Shown here one piece after another: positions 47,220-47,801 of a DNA stretch of 47,801 nucleotides. The DNA is from JBEKHI01 sp050012355 (GTDB lineage Bacteria; Actinomycetota; Actinomycetes; Streptosporangiales; Streptosporangiaceae): assembly GCA_050012355.1 (NCBI GenBank), contig JBEKHI010000007.1, forward strand, positions 1 through 47,801, written 5' to 3'. Position numbers and translations under genes: made by a program. A model generated the notes under the pieces. The model saw only the letters and a list, made by a program, of their open reading frames with translations. It was not told where the DNA came from and did not search any database. How positions within the stretch are numbered: position 1 is the stretch's first letter; each line of letters begins with the position of its first letter.

Positions 47220-47617
47220 GCGGACAGCCTCTCCTTCAACCGCGGGAAGACCCGCAGCGTGTTCTCGCTGAAGATCGCGGCGCGCCGCTCCGGTGTCAGC
47301 TCGGTCGCGTCGAGGTAGTGCTTGGTGTCGTCGTAATTGTGCCCGGTGCGGGGATCTACCCCTTTGACCGCCCCTACCATCTCGGTGGCGAAAAGGATGT
47401 TCTTGGTGGGAACGACCTTGGTGAGCAGTTCGATCCCTGGCTGGTGGTACACGCACGTGTCGAAGTACACGTTGTTCAGCAGGTGATCCTCCAGCTCGCC
47501 CTCGTCGTCGAACTCGGGGACGCTGCCTGGATCATCGAGATGCGCCAGCAGCGTCTCCCGGTACTGCTGCTGCTCAGGAGGCGAGGTGGTGTAGTGACCG
47601 TGACAGTCGATGATCAT
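47216..47617 (-). pseudogene. 4-oxalomesaconate hydratase (LigJ/GalB)-like gene with internal deletion
   Basis: The 133-residue frame from ATG 47617 joins the N-terminus of a LigJ-like amidohydrolase (MIIDCHGHYTTSPPEQQQYR) directly to its C-terminus (HLLNNVYFDTCVYHQPGIEL, NILFATEMVGAVKGVDPRTG, NYDDTKHYL). Intact members are about 340 residues, so around 200 central residues, including most barrel strands and metal ligands, are missing. The frame is preserved. It has GGAG upstream of the ATG and is the first gene of the operon, so translation may persist to keep downstream coupling. Confidence 0.8.
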
Positions 47618-47705
47618 GTGCTCTGATCTCCCGTGACGTGGACTAGTGCAGGCTGCGCACGGATGGTTAACGATATCGCGGACGATATGCCTGGCCTCGG
47701 TGTGC

Positions 47706-47720
47706 GTCAACCCCGTTGAC
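47706..47720. promoter_or_regulatory. Perfect inverted repeat GTCAAC-CCC-GTTGAC, candidate GntR operator
   Basis: A 6-3-6 dyad in the 164-bp divergent gap between the LigJ-like gene and the gene starting at 47782. Two inverted TTAACGAT/ATCGTTAA octamers (47668-47675 and 47753-47760) surround it. The GntR protein encoded at 42297 is the obvious but unproven candidate to bind here. Confidence 0.5.
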
Positions 47721-47781
47721 GGGCGTTTCGTCTCCTGTCTAGCATCAACAAAATCGTTAATAATCCTCTGCGGGGGTAATC

Positions 47782-47801
47782 ATGAGATCGATCCTGCAAC
47801 G
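47782..47801 (+). CDS. Start of a plus-strand gene (partial)
   Basis: ATG at 47782 with GGGGG seven bases upstream begins MRSILQ before the window ends. Its divergent placement from the aromatic-acid operon makes it a likely member of the same regulon. The product cannot be judged from six codons. Confidence 0.4.

Overview
The window is about 70% GC with strong third-position GC bias, many ATGA/GTGA/TGATG stop-start overlaps, and gene families typical of filamentous Actinomycetota: an AfsR-type SARP regulator, an NB-ARC/TPR protein, a conservon (CvnA-D), an MycP-like mycosin and an Rv1284-type carbonic anhydrase. It looks like chromosomal sequence of a soil actinomycete, possibly Streptosporangiales or Catenulisporales, with several accessory and decaying loci. 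No rRNA, tRNA, CRISPR array or intact transposase was seen.

Layout. 1-5268 (+): a tightly overlapped organosulfur-type operon with the tail of one ABC substrate-binding protein (SBP), a Tat/lipoprotein SBP, permease, ATPase, a compact and a full-length luciferase-like monooxygenase, and an SBP-fold protein with no signal peptide. 5355-8142 (-): a three-gene envelope cassette of membrane protein, mycosin protease and Cys-rich secreted protein. 8531-14133 (+): a SARP-NB-ARC-TPR regulator, then an NB-ARC-TPR protein carrying an N-terminal Q-A-x-x-I-x-G motif that resembles bacterial amyloid signalling motifs. 14117-15750 (-): a GT-B-like protein and a small unknown. 16036-19857: divergent MFS/TetR pair, a 5'-truncated tannase-like hydrolase, and a MarR/DUF1579-like divergent pair separated by 23 bp. 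20108-27406: an APC permease, a conservon whose fifth gene is a TPR protein with a degenerate P-loop, and a lactate-monooxygenase-like enzyme.

27479-33995 (-) is the most striking locus. A xylose-type (CUT2) ABC transporter lies downstream of a response regulator and of an 801-residue protein that fuses a CUT2-type ABC ATPase domain to GAF-like regions and a KdpD-like histidine kinase. This suggests that transport and two-component signalling are physically coupled.

34681-38071 (-): an operon of a helical-toroid-like protein and two paralogous radical SAM enzymes with some viperin-like layout. 38486-39405 (+): two small genes resembling integrative-element cargo. 39615-40103: canA. 40226-42265: a decayed SBP / DUF3500 / ATPase / permease operon. 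42297-47617: a GntR regulator and a minus-strand cluster resembling the phthalate to protocatechuate 4,5-cleavage pathway (Pht5-, LigJ-, LigK/RraA- and LigI-like proteins plus a ThDP enzyme). Two of its genes are broken.

Two repeat families run between genes. The first is a 44-bp element made of two 13-bp CGATGG-n-CCATCG palindromes whose centres are exactly 31 bp apart; there are five copies, one of which has gained a 14-bp duplication. The second is a set of three long terminator hairpins sharing the arm CTGGTSRGTGCTGCA.
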